DNA of 64,000 bases, taken from contig NZ_CP069396.1 of NCBI RefSeq assembly GCF_016887565.1, positions 4,677,001 to 4,741,000 of the forward strand, read 5' to 3'. Position 1 is the stretch's first letter; every line of letters starts with the position of its first letter. The translations under genes and the position numbers were made by a program. Shown here piece by piece: positions 43,901-55,900 of the stretch. This DNA is from Archangium violaceum (GTDB lineage Bacteria; Myxococcota; Myxococcia; Myxococcales; Myxococcaceae). The notes beneath the pieces were generated by a model that was given only the letters and a program-made list of their open reading frames with translations, ran no database searches and was not told the origin of the DNA.

Positions 43901-46900
43901 TCGGCTTCTTCGCCAACACCCTGGTGCTCCGCGCCCGGGTGGCCGGAGGGCTGTCCTTCCGCGAGCTGCTCGGGAGGACTCGCGACACGACGCTGGGCGC
44001 CTACGCCCACCAGGACATGCCCTTCGACAAGCTGGTGGAGGCTCTCCAGCCCGAGCGCGAGCCCGGCCGCTCCCCGCTCTTCCAGGTCATGTTCGTCCTC
44101 CAGCAGGACGTGCAGCCGCACCTGTCCATGCCTGGGCTGTCGTTGCGCAGGCTCGACGTGGACACCCGGACGGCGCAGTTCGATCTGGCCCTGTCCCTCA
44201 CCGACTCGGCCGAGGGCTTCTCGGGCTTCCTCGAGTACAGCACCGACCTGTTCGACGCCGGCACCATGGAGCGGCTGGCCGTGCACCTGTGCACCCTCTT
44301 GGAGGGCGCCGTCTCGCGTCCGGAGCTGTCCGTCTCCGCGCTGCCCCTGCTGCCCCCGGAGGAGCGTCACCGGCTGCTGGTGGAGTGGAGTGGCCTCGCC
44401 GGGCCCGCCCCTGATTCCCGTCTCGTGCTCGAGCTGTTCGCGGAGCAGGTGGCCGCGCGCCCGGACGCGGACGCCCTGGACTTCGAGGGCCAGCGGCTGA
44501 CGTACCGGGAGCTGGATGTGAGGGCCAATCAGCTCGCGCACCATTTGAGGTCGTGGAGCGTGGGGCCCGATGTGCGCGTGGGCCTGTGCGTGGAGCGCTC
44601 GCTGGAGCTGGTGGTGGGGATGCTGGGCATCCTCAAGGCCGGTGGTGCCTTCGTGCCGTTGGATCCGGTGTACCCCGCCGAGCGTCTGGCCTTCATGCTC
44701 CAGGACTCGGTGGTACCGGTGCTGCTCACGCAGCGGACGGTCCTCGACCAGCTCCCGAGGGAGCACGGCGCTCGCGTGCTGTGCCTGGATTCGGAATGGG
44801 CCCGGGTGGAGTCATTGCCTCGCGAGGCGCCCGTCTCCCCGTTGGATGCGGACAACCTGGCGTACGTCATCTACACGTCGGGCAGCACGGGCCGGCCCAA
44901 GGGCGTGCTGGTGGTGCACCGGAGCCTGGGCAACGAGTCCCTGGAGTCCGCGAGGCTCCATGGCTGCGGGCCGGGGAGCCGGATGCTCCAGTTCTCGAGC
45001 CTGAGCTTCGACATCTCGGTGTGGGAGGTGTTCGGCGCGCTGGTCGCGGGTGCGTGCGTGGTGCTGGCGCCCAGGGAGCGGCTGCTGCCGGGCTCGGCGC
45101 TGGGGACCTTGCTGAAGGAGCAGCGCATCACGGCGGCGACCCTGACGCCCATGGTGCTGGCACAGCAGGAAGAGACCGGGCTGGAGGCGCTGAGCACCCT
45201 CATCTCCGGCGGTGACGTGTGCACTCCCGAGGTCATCCGCCGGTGGAAGCCAGGCCGGCGTTTCCTCAACGCCTATGGCCCGACGGAGATCACCATCTGC
45301 GCCACCATCGACACCGACGTGGATGCGCAGCGGCCGTCGATCGGCCGCCCCCTGCGCGGCATGCGCGTGTACGTGTTGGATCCGGCCCTGCGGCCCGCTC
45401 CCTCGGGCGTGCCGGGTGAGCTCTACGTGGGCGGCGTGGGTGTGGCCCGCGGCTACCTGGGACGGCCGGAGCTGACGGCCGAGCGCTTCGTGCCGGATCC
45501 GTTCAGCGCGGACGCGGGAGCCCGGATGTACCGCACCGGTGACCGCGTGCGCTTCCTGGCGGACGGCCGCATCGAGTACCTGGGCCGGTTGGACGGCCAG
45601 GTGAAGGTGCGCGGCATCCGCATCGAGCCGGGCGAGGTGGAGGCGGTCCTCAAGGACCACCCGGCCGTGCGCGAGGTCGCCGTGGTGCCCCGCGAGGACG
45701 TGCCCGGCGACAGACGGCTGGTCGCCTACGTGGTGCCTCGGCCCGGTCAGGACTCGGAACTTCGTGCCCTGCGCTCCTGGCTCAAGGGCAAGCTTCCCGA
45801 GGCCCTGGTGCCCTCGGCCTTCGTCCCCCTGGAGGCGCTGCCCCTCAACCCCAACGGCAAGCTGGATCGCAAGGCCCTGCCCGCGCCGGACCGGCTCGGC
45901 CAGGACGCGCACTTCGTCGCTCCGCGCACCCCCGTGGAGGAGATGCTCGCGGGACAGTGGACACAGCTGCTCGGCGTGACGCGGGTGAGCAGCGACGACG
46001 ACTTCTTCGCACTGGGTGGGCACTCGCTGCTCGCCACGCAGGCCCTCTCCCGTCTGCGTGCCGCCTTCGGCGTGGAGGTCTCCCTGCGCGAGCTCTTCGC
46101 CACCCCCACCGTGGCCGGGCTGGCGGAGCGCATCGAGGCACTGCTGCGCGCACGCCAGAGCTCGCGCGTGCCGCCGCTGAGGGCCGCGCCGCGCCAGGAG
46201 GCGATGCCGCTGTCCTTCGCCCAGCAGCGGCTGTGGTTCCTCCAGCAGCTCGAACCCGATGGGGCTTCGTACAACATGCCCGCGGCCGTCCGCATGCGGG
46301 GGACGCTCGACGTGGCCGCCCTGGAGCGCTCTCTCGGCGAGCTGCTCCGGCGCCATGAGGTGCTGCGGACCACGTTCCGCCTCGAGGCGGGGCAGCCCGT
46401 CCAGAGCGTCTCCTCCGTGCCGGTACGGCTCCTGGCGCGAGTGGATCTGGGCTCGCTGCCCGAGTCCTCTCGCGAGGACGAGGTGCGGCGGCTCTCGCAC
46501 GAGGAGGCTCGGCGGCCGTTCGATCTCACGCGCGGCCCGCTACTGCGTGCCACCCTGCTGCGGCTGGACGAGCAGGAGCACGTGCTGCTGGTGACGTTGC
46601 ACCACATCGTCTCCGATGGCTGGTCCACCGCGGTGCTCGTCCGCGAGGTGGCCGCCCTCTATGAGGCCTTCCTGTCGGGCCGACCGTCGCCGCTGCCCGA
46701 GCTGCCCGTGCAATACGCGGACTACGCGGTGTGGCAGCGCTCCTGGCTCCAGGGCGAGGTGCTGGAGTCGCAGCTCGCGTTCTGGCGCCAGCAGCTCGAA
46801 GGCGCGCCTCCGGTGCTGGAACTGCCCACGGATCGGCCTCGCTCGAGCTCGAATCACCGGAGCGGTGCGTCCCTCCCCGTGATGCTGCCCTCCACCCTGG

Positions 46901-49900
46901 CCAGCGCGCTGCGGTCCTTCAGCCAGCGCGAGGGCTCCACGGTGTTCATGACGCTGCTCGCCGGCTTCCAGGTGCTGCTGTCCCGCTACAGCGGGCAGAA
47001 GGACATCGTCGTGGGCACCGACGTGGCCAACCGCCATCACGCGGAGACGGAGGGCCTCATCGGATTCTTCGTCAACCAGCTCGTCATGCGCACGCGTCTG
47101 GAGGGCAATCCCTCCTTCCGCGAGGTGCTGGCGCAGGTGCGGGAGTCGGCCCTGGGCGCCTACGCGCATCAGGATCTGCCCTTCGAGGAACTGGTGCGCG
47201 CGCTCAATCCGGAGCGCAGCCTGGCGCATGCGCCCCTCTTCCAGGTGAAGCTCGTCCTCCAGAACGTGCCGGACGGCCAGCTCGAGCTGCCCGGGCTGTC
47301 GCTGGACCTCGAGGTGCTCGACTCCGGGGCGGCGAAGCTGGACATGGTGCTGCTGCTCTCGGAGACGGAGCGGGGCCTCGAGGGCACGTTGGACTACGAC
47401 GCCAGCCTGTTCGAGCCGGCGTCGATGGAGCGTCTGGTTGGCCACCTGCGCACGCTGCTGGAGGCCGCGGTTGCCAATCCGGGCCAGCGTGTGTCCGCGC
47501 TCCCGCTCCTCACCGAGGAGGAGCAGAGGAGGGTGTTGGAGGAGTGGAACGCCACGGAGGTGGAGTGGCCTCGGGAGAAGTGCATCCACGAGCTGGTGAC
47601 GGAGCAGGCCAGGGCGAGGCCCGAAGCGGTGGCGGTGTCCTGTGAAGGCCAGAAGCTCACGTACCGGGAGCTGGAGGAGAGGGCGAACAAGCTGGGCAAC
47701 CACCTGAGGGGGCTGGGAGTAGGGCCCGAGGTGAGGGTGGCGCTGAGCGTGGAGCGCTCGCTGGAGCTGGTGGTGGGGATGCTGGGCATCCTGAAGGCGG
47801 GAGGGGTGTACGTGCCGCTGGAGCCGAGCTACCCGGCGGAGCGGCTGGCGTACATGATGAGGGACGCCGGAGTGTCGGTGGTGCTCACGCAGGAGCACAT
47901 CGCGGACGAGCTGCCGGCGCAGGGAGAGCTGCTGCTGTGCCTGGACACGGAGTGGGCGCAGGTGGAGGCACAGCCGGCGCAGGCACCCGAGTCAGGGGTG
48001 AGAGCGGAGAACCTGGCGTACATCATCTACACGTCGGGGAGCACGGGACGGCCCAAGGGAGTGATGTTGGGACACCGGGGCCTGTGCAACACGGCGAGGG
48101 AAGCGGGCAAGGCGCACGGGTACGGGCCGGAGAGCAGGGTGCTGCAGTACGCGAGCATGAGCTTCGACGCGTCGGTGTGCGAGGTGTTCGGAGCGCTGGT
48201 GGCCGGAGCGAGCCTGGTGCTGGCGCCCAAGGAGAAGCTGCTGCCGGGTGAAGCGCTGGGAGGGTTGCTGAGGCAGGAGGGAATCACGGCGGTGACGCTG
48301 ACGCCCTCGGTGCTGGCGCAGCAGGAGGAGGAGGGGCTGGAGGGGCTGGGGACAATCATCTCGGCGGGAGAGGCGTGCACGCCGGAGCTGGTGAGGAGGT
48401 GGGGCAAGGGAAGGAAGCTGCTGAACGCGTACGGACCGACGGAGGTGACGGTGTGCGCGACCATCACGTCGGGGAGCGTGGAGGAGAGGGTGACGGTGGG
48501 AAGGGCGTGGGGGAACGTGAGGGTGTACGTGCTGGACGAGGCGCAGAGGCCGGTGCCGGTGGGAGTGGCGGGAGAGCTGTACGTGGGAGGAGAGGGACTG
48601 GCGCGGGGCTACGTGGGGAGGGCGGAGCTGACGGCGGAGCGGTTCGTGCCGGACGGGGTGAGTGGAAGGGCGGGAGAGCGGCTGTACCGGACGGGCGACA
48701 AGGTGAGGTGGGCGGAGAAGGGGGAGTTGGAGTACCTGGGACGGTTGGACGAGCAGGTGAAGGTGCGCGGAATGCGCGTGGAGTTGGGGGAGGTGGAGGC
48801 GGTGCTGATGGGGCACCCGGCGGTGAGGGAAGCCGCCGTGGCGCAGAAGGAGGACGCGGCGGGAAACAAGAGGCTGGTGGGGTACGTGGTGCCCAGGCCC
48901 GGCCAACAGGTGGAAGTGGGGCTGCTGCGCGCGTGGTTGGGAGAGAGGTTGCCGGAGCACCAGGTGCCTTCGGCGTGGGTGGTGCTGGAGACGCTGCCGC
49001 TGAGCACCTCGGGCAAGGTGGACAAGAAGGCCCTGCCCGCTCCCGATGGCTCGCGTCCCGAGCAGGAGCGGCCCTACGTGGCCCCTCGCACCAGCACCGA
49101 GCGCCAACTCGCTGAAGTCTGGGCGCCACTGCTCGGCCTGGATCGCGTGGGCGTCGATGACGACTTCTTCGAGCTGGGCGGCCACTCGCTGCTCGCCACG
49201 CAGGCGATCTCCCGCATCTCCGCACTCTTCGGCGTGGAGCTCCCCCTGCGCGAGCTCTTCGAGGCCCCCACCGTCGCCAGGCTGGCGGTGAGGCTCGAGG
49301 CGGAGCTCCAGGCCGGACGGGCCCTGCGCGCACCGGCCCTGCTTCGCGTGGAGCGCACTGGCTCGCTCCCCCTGTCCTTCGCGCAGCAGCGGCTGTGGTT
49401 CCTGGACCGCATGGAGCCCGGCAGCCCGCTGTACAACAACCCGGCCGCGGTGCGACTGGATGGCCCTCTCGACGTGGCCGCGCTGGATCGTGCCTTCCAG
49501 GAGATCGTACGCCGGCATGAGGCCTTGCGGACCCTGTTCCAGGACGTGGAGGGACAGCCGGCGCAGGTCATCGTGCCCTCGGTGCAACTGCCCTTGCCCG
49601 TGGTGGATCTCCGCGAGCTGCCCGAGCCCTCGCGTGAAGAGGAGGCGCGGCGCATCTCGGTCGAGGAGGCGCGGCAGCCGTTCGACCTCACTCGCGGCCC
49701 GCTGCTGCGCGCCCTGCTGCTGGCGCTTGGCGAGCACTCGCACGTGCTGCTGCTGACGATGCACCACATCGTCTCCGACGGCTGGTCCACCGCCGTGCTC
49801 ATCCGCGAGGTGGCCGCGCTCTACGAGGCCTTCCACTCCGGTCGGCCCTCGCCCCTGCCCGAGTTGCCCGTGCAGTACGCGGACTACTCGGCCTGGCAGC

Positions 49901-52900
49901 GCTCCTGGCTCCAGGGCGATGCGCTGGAGGCGCAGCTCGCGTACTGGCGCCAGCAGCTCGCCGGAGCACCCTCGGTGCTCGAGCTGCCCACGGATCGGCC
50001 TCGCCCCGCGGTGCAGTCCTTCCGTGGCACGAGCCTCCCCGTCCGCCTCCCCCGCGAGCTCTCCGCCGCGGTGCGCGAGCTCAGCCGGCGCGAGGGCGTC
50101 ACCTCCTTCATGACGCTGCTCGCGGCCTTCCAGACGGTGCTGTCCCGGTACTCGGGACAGGACGACGTATGCGTGGGCTCGCCCATCGCGGGCCGCACCC
50201 GCTCCGAGCTCGAGGGCCTCATCGGCCTCTTCATCAATACCCTGGTGCTGCGCACGAAGCTGTCGTCACAGCTCACGTTCCGCGAGCTGCTGGCTCGGGT
50301 GCGCACGACGACGCTGGACGCCTATGCGCACCAGGATGTGCCCTTCGAGAAGCTGGTGGAGGAGCTGAAGCCGGTTCGCAGCCTGAGCCACTCGCCGCTC
50401 TTCCAGGTGCTGTTCATCCTGCAGCAGGACCTCCAGCAGGAGCTGAAGCTGCCTGGGCTGTCGCTGCATCCGCTCGCATCGGAGAGCGGCACCGCGAGGT
50501 TCGATCTCACGCTGAACCTCATGGACCTGGAGGACGGCTTCGCCGGGACGATCGACTACAGCACGGACCTGTACGACGCGGAGACGATGGAGAGGCTGTT
50601 CGGACACGTGAGGACACTGCTGGAAGCAGCGGTGGCCGAGCCGGACAGGAAGGTGGGGGAGCTGCCGCTGCTGACGGCGCAGGAGCGCGAGCGGGTGCTG
50701 GAGGAGTGGAACCAGACAGGAGCGGAGTACCCGAGGGAGAGGAGCATCGGGGAGGAGTTCGAGGAGAGGGTGAAGGAGAGGGCGGGAGCGGTGGCGTTGG
50801 AGTGCGGGGAAGAGAAGAGGACGTACGGAGAGCTGGAGGAGAGAGCCAACCAGATAGCGCACTACCTGAGAGGGCTGGGGGTAGGTGCGGACGAGCGTGT
50901 AGGGCTGTGCGTGGAGCGCTCGGCGGAGCTGGTGGAGTGGGTGCTGGGGATAGTGAAGGCGGGAGGGGCGTACGTGCCGTTGGACCCGGCGTACCCGAGG
51001 GAGAGGCTGGCGGGGATGCTGGAGGACGCCAGGCCGAGGGTGGTGGTGACGGAGAGGGAGCAGGAGGGGCGGCTGCCGCTGGAAGGGCGAGTGGTGGTGG
51101 TGAGGGAAGAGGTGGAGCAGGAGGTGAGGAGGCAGCCGAAGACGGCGCCGAGGAGCGGGGCGGGCCCGAGGACGGTGGCGTACGTGGACTTCACGTCGGG
51201 GAGCACGGGAAGGCCGAAGGGAGTGCTGACGGAGCACCGGGGCGTGCTGAGGACGGTGAAGGGGGCGAAGTACGCGCACCTGGGGCCGGAGGAGACGCTG
51301 CTGCTGATAGCGCCGATTTCATTCGACGCCTCGACGCTGGAGGTGTGGGGAGCGCTGCTCAACGGGGCCAGGCTGGTGGTGTACCCGAGGGGGCCGGTGG
51401 GGGACGTGGAGGAGCTGGAGAGGGTGGTGAAGGGGAAGGGGGTGACGGTGCTGCACCTGACGGCGGGACTGTTCACGCAGGTGGTGGACACGAAGGTGGA
51501 GGGGCTGAGGGGAGTGAGGCAGGTGCTGACGGGAGGAGACGTGGTGTCGGCGCCGCACGTGAGGAGGGTGTTGGAGGAGCTGAAGGTGCCGGTGACGGCG
51601 TGTTACGGGCCGACGGAGAACACGCTCTTCACCAGCTGCCACCGGATGGAGAGGGTGGAGCAGGTGGGGGAGGTGGTGGCCATTGGCCGGCCGATAGGAA
51701 ACACGCGGGTGTACGTGCTGGACGAGGGACTGCAGCCGGTGCCGGTGGGGGTGGTGGGAGAGCTGTACACGGCGGGAGAGGGCTTGGCGCGGGGGTACCT
51801 GGAGGAGGCGGGGCTGACGGCGGAGAAGTTCATGCCGGACCCGTACGGAGGGGAAGGGGAGAGGATGTACCGGACGGGGGACATGGCCAGGTGGAGGAAG
51901 GACGGGGTGCTGGAGTTCGTGGGACGAGGGGACACGCAGGTGAAGGTGCGTGGCTTCCGGGTGGAGCTGGGGGAGGTGGAGGGAGCGCTGAGGGGGATGG
52001 AGGGAGTGAGGGAGGCGGTGGTGGTGGCGAGGAAGGAGGAGGGGGGCCACAAGAGGCTGGTGGCGTACGTGGTGGGGCAGCCGGGGAGGAAGGTGGAGGC
52101 GGGAGAGGTGAGGGCGTACGTGAAGGGGAGGTTGCCGGAGTACATGGTGCCGGCGGCGGTGGTGGTGATGGAGGAGCTGCCGCTGACGCCCAACGGGAAG
52201 GTGGACAGGAAGGCGCTGCCGGAGCCGGAGAGGGTGAGGGGAGAGGCGCGGGAGTACGTGGCTCCGAGGACGCCGGAGGAGGAGAAGCTGGCGGGGATAT
52301 GGGCGGGGGTGCTGGGAGTGGAGAAGGTGGGGGTGCACGACAACTTCTTCGAGTTGGGCGGCGACTCCATCCTCAGCCTGCAGATCATCGCGAAGGCGGG
52401 ACAACAGGGACTGCGCATCACGCCGAAGCAGCTCTTCGCGCGGCAGACGATCGCCGAGCTGGCGGAAGTGGTGTCCGCGAGCAAGGCGCGGGGAGAGCAG
52501 GGCGTGGTGGAAGGCCCGGTGCCGCTGACGCCCGTCCAGAGGGAGTTCTTCGAGAAGGGGCTGAAGAAGCCGGAGCACTTCAACCAGGCGGTGCTGCTGG
52601 AGGTGCGCGAGGCGTTGGACGCGGCGCTGCTGGAGAAGGCGCTGCGGCACGTGGTGGAGCACCACGACGCGCTGCGCATGCGCTTCGAGCGCACCGACTC
52701 GGGCTGGACGCAGCTCAACGCGGGCCTGGACGTACATGTGACGCTGGGCCGGGTGGATCTCTCGGGCACGCCGGATGAAGGACTGAAGGCCGCCATCGAG
52801 TCGGGTGCGGCGCGAGTCCACGCGGGAATGGAACTCTCGCGGGGACCTCTCTTCCAGGCGGTCCTTTTCGAGCTCGGTGCCGCCCGCTCCGCGCGACTGC

Positions 52901-55900
52901 TGCTGGTGGCGCACCACCTGGTGGTGGATGCGGTGTCGTGGCGCGTGCTGCTGGAGGACCTGCAGACGGCCTATCAGCAACTGCGTGCGAACACGGCGGT
53001 GGCACTGCCGGAGAAGACGACGTCATTCAAGCGCTGGGCGGAGCGGCTGGAGACGTACGCGCGCTCGGAAGAGGTGGGTCGCGAGGCGGCGTACTGGCGA
53101 GAGCTGCTGAGCCATGAGGTGCCGGCTCTCCCGGTGGACAGGGCCGGCGGGGCCAACACGGTCGGGTCGGCTCGGGAGGTGAAGGTCTCTCTGGGCGAGG
53201 AGGAGACGCGGGCACTGCTGCAAGAGGTCCCAGGCGCGTGGAGGGCCAGCGTGCAGGAGGTGCTGCTGGCGGGCCTGGCCAGGGGCCTGTCGACGTGGAC
53301 GGGAAAGGCTCGGCTACGAGTGGAGGTGGAGGGGCACGGGCGAGAGGAGCTGTTCGGGGACGAGGTGGACATCACCCGGACGGTGGGGTGGTTCACCGCG
53401 GTGTACCCGGTCGAGCTGGAGGTACCGGTGGGCGGCGGCGCCGGGGACGCGCTGCGGGCGGTGAAGGAGACGCTCCGGCAGGTGCCCGGGAAGGGTGTGG
53501 GGTACGGGCTGGTGCGTTACCTGCGCGAGGGCGGAGGTGCGCCGCGAGGCACGCCGCGCGCGCAGGTGGCGTTCAACTACCTGGGGCAGTTGGACGGAGT
53601 GGCGGCTCAATCGTCCGTGTTCGCGCCGGCCAGGGAGTCGAGCGGGCCGGTGCAGGACTCGGGTGAGGCGCGCGGGCACGTGCTGGAGGTGAACGGGTAC
53701 GTGCTCGGCGGCCGGCTCGAGTTGACCTGGACGTACAGCGAGAATCTCCACGCCCGGAGCACCATCGATGCGCTGGCCGCGAGCTTCCTCGCGGGGCTGC
53801 GGGAGCTCGTCGCGAACCGCCGTTCGCCCGACGCGAAACGGCTCTCTCCGTCCGACTTCCCGCTGGCGAAGCTGAGCCAGGAGGAGTTGGAGAAGGTGCT
53901 GCGGGGACGGGGTGAGGTGGAGGACGTGTACCCGCTGTCTCCGATGCAGCAGGGCATGTTGTTCCACGTGCGGCTGGCACCCGAGACAGGGGTGTACTTC
54001 GAGCAGCTCACCTGGAGCATCCGCTCGGAGCTGGAGAGCGGGGCCCTGCGGCGTGCCTGGGAGAAGGTGGTGAGCCGGCACCCCGCGTTGAGGACGGCGT
54101 TCCTCTGGGAGGGGCTGGCCGAGCCGGTGCAGGTGGTGGAGGCGAAGGTCGAGCTGCCCTGGAGGGAAGAGGACTGGAGGGGCATGCCGGCCGAGCAACA
54201 GCAGCGCGAGCTCGAGGCGCTCCTGGAGAAGGACAAGGCGAAGGGGCTCGAGCTGAGCAAGGCGCCGCTCATGAGGCTCACGCTGGTGCGGCTGGCCGAC
54301 AGGGAGTACCGGCTGGTGTGGAGCCACAGCCACCTCTCATTGGACGGGTGGAGCCTGGGCGTGGTGCTCAAGGATTTGTTCGCGCAGTACGAGGCCTGCC
54401 GCCAGGGTCGTGAGTTGGAGCTGGGCCGTGCGCCGCGGTTCAGTCGGTACGTGGAGTGGCTGGGCAGGCAGAAGGTGGAGGAGGTGGAGGGCTGGTGGAA
54501 GCAGGAGCTGAAGGGCTTCCGGGAGCCGACGCCGCTGCCAGCGGGAAAGGGGAAGGTGGAGAAGGCGGGTGAGGTGGTGGAGGTAGTGGAGGAGAAGGAG
54601 TGGCTGACGAAGGAGGAGACGGAGCGGTTGCAGGGCTTCGCGCGCAAGCACCAGCTGACGCTCAACACGCTGGCGCAGGCGGCGTGGGCGCTGGTGCTGG
54701 GCAAGTACGCGGGACAGAGGGATGTGGTGTTCGGGGCGACGGCGTCGGGAAGGCCGGCGGAGCTGGAGGGGGTAGGGGAGATGGTGGGCCTGTTCATCAA
54801 CTCGCTGCCGGTGAGGGTGAAGCTGGAGGAAAGGCAACCGGTAGTGGAGTGGCTCAGGAAGCTGCAGGAGGGCCAGGCGGAGCTGAGGCAGAGGGAGTTC
54901 AGTCCGCTGGTGCAGGTGCAGAGCTGGAGCGAGGTGCCTCGGGGAGCGGCGCTGTTCGAGAGCCTGCTGGTCTTCGAGAACTACCCGCTGGATGCGGCGG
55001 CGAAGCAGTACGCGCGAGGGCTGGAGGTGGAGGCGGAGGTGGTGGAGCGCACCAACTACCCGCTGACGGTGGCGGTGGTGCCCGGGGAGAGAGTGCTGCT
55101 GAGGGTGTCGTACGAGGCGGCGAGGATGGAGGAAGGCGGCGCCAGGAGGGTGCTGGAGCACTGGAAGGCGGCGCTGGAAGGACTGGTGGAGGGAGCCGAG
55201 GGGCGGCTGGGAGCGGTGTCGCTGCTCAGGGGGGAGGAGAGGAGGAGGGTGCTGGAGGAGTGGAACCAGACGGGAGCGGAGTACCCGAGGGAGAGGAGCA
55301 TCGGGGAGGAGTTCGAGGAGAGGGTGAAGGAGAGGGCGGGAGCGGTGGCGTTGGAGTGCGGGGAAGAGAAGAGGACGTACGGAGAGCTGGAGGAGAGAGC
55401 CAACCAGATAGCGCACTACCTGAGAGGGCTGGGGGTAGGTGCGGACGAGCGTGTAGGGCTGTGCGTGGAGCGCTCGGCGGAGCTGGTGGAGTGGGTGCTG
55501 GGGATAGTGAAGGCGGGAGGGGCGTACGTGCCGTTGGACCCGGCGTACCCGAGGGAGAGGCTGGCGGGGATGCTGGAGGACGCCAGGCCGAGGGTGGTGG
55601 TGACGGAGAGGGAGCAGGAGGGGCGGCTGCCGCTGGAAGGGCGAGTGGTGGTGGTGAGGGAAGAGGTGGAGCAGGAGGTGAGGAGGCAGCCGAAGACGGC
55701 GCCGAGGAGCGGGGCGGGCCCGAGGACGGTGGCGTACGTGGACTTCACGTCGGGGAGCACGGGAAGGCCGAAGGGAGTGCTGACGGAGCACCGGGGCGTG
55801 CTGAGGACGGTGAAGGGGGCGAAGTACGCGCACCTGGGGCCGGAGGAGACGCTGCTGCTGATAGCGCCGATTTCATTCGACGCCTCGACGCTGGAGGTGT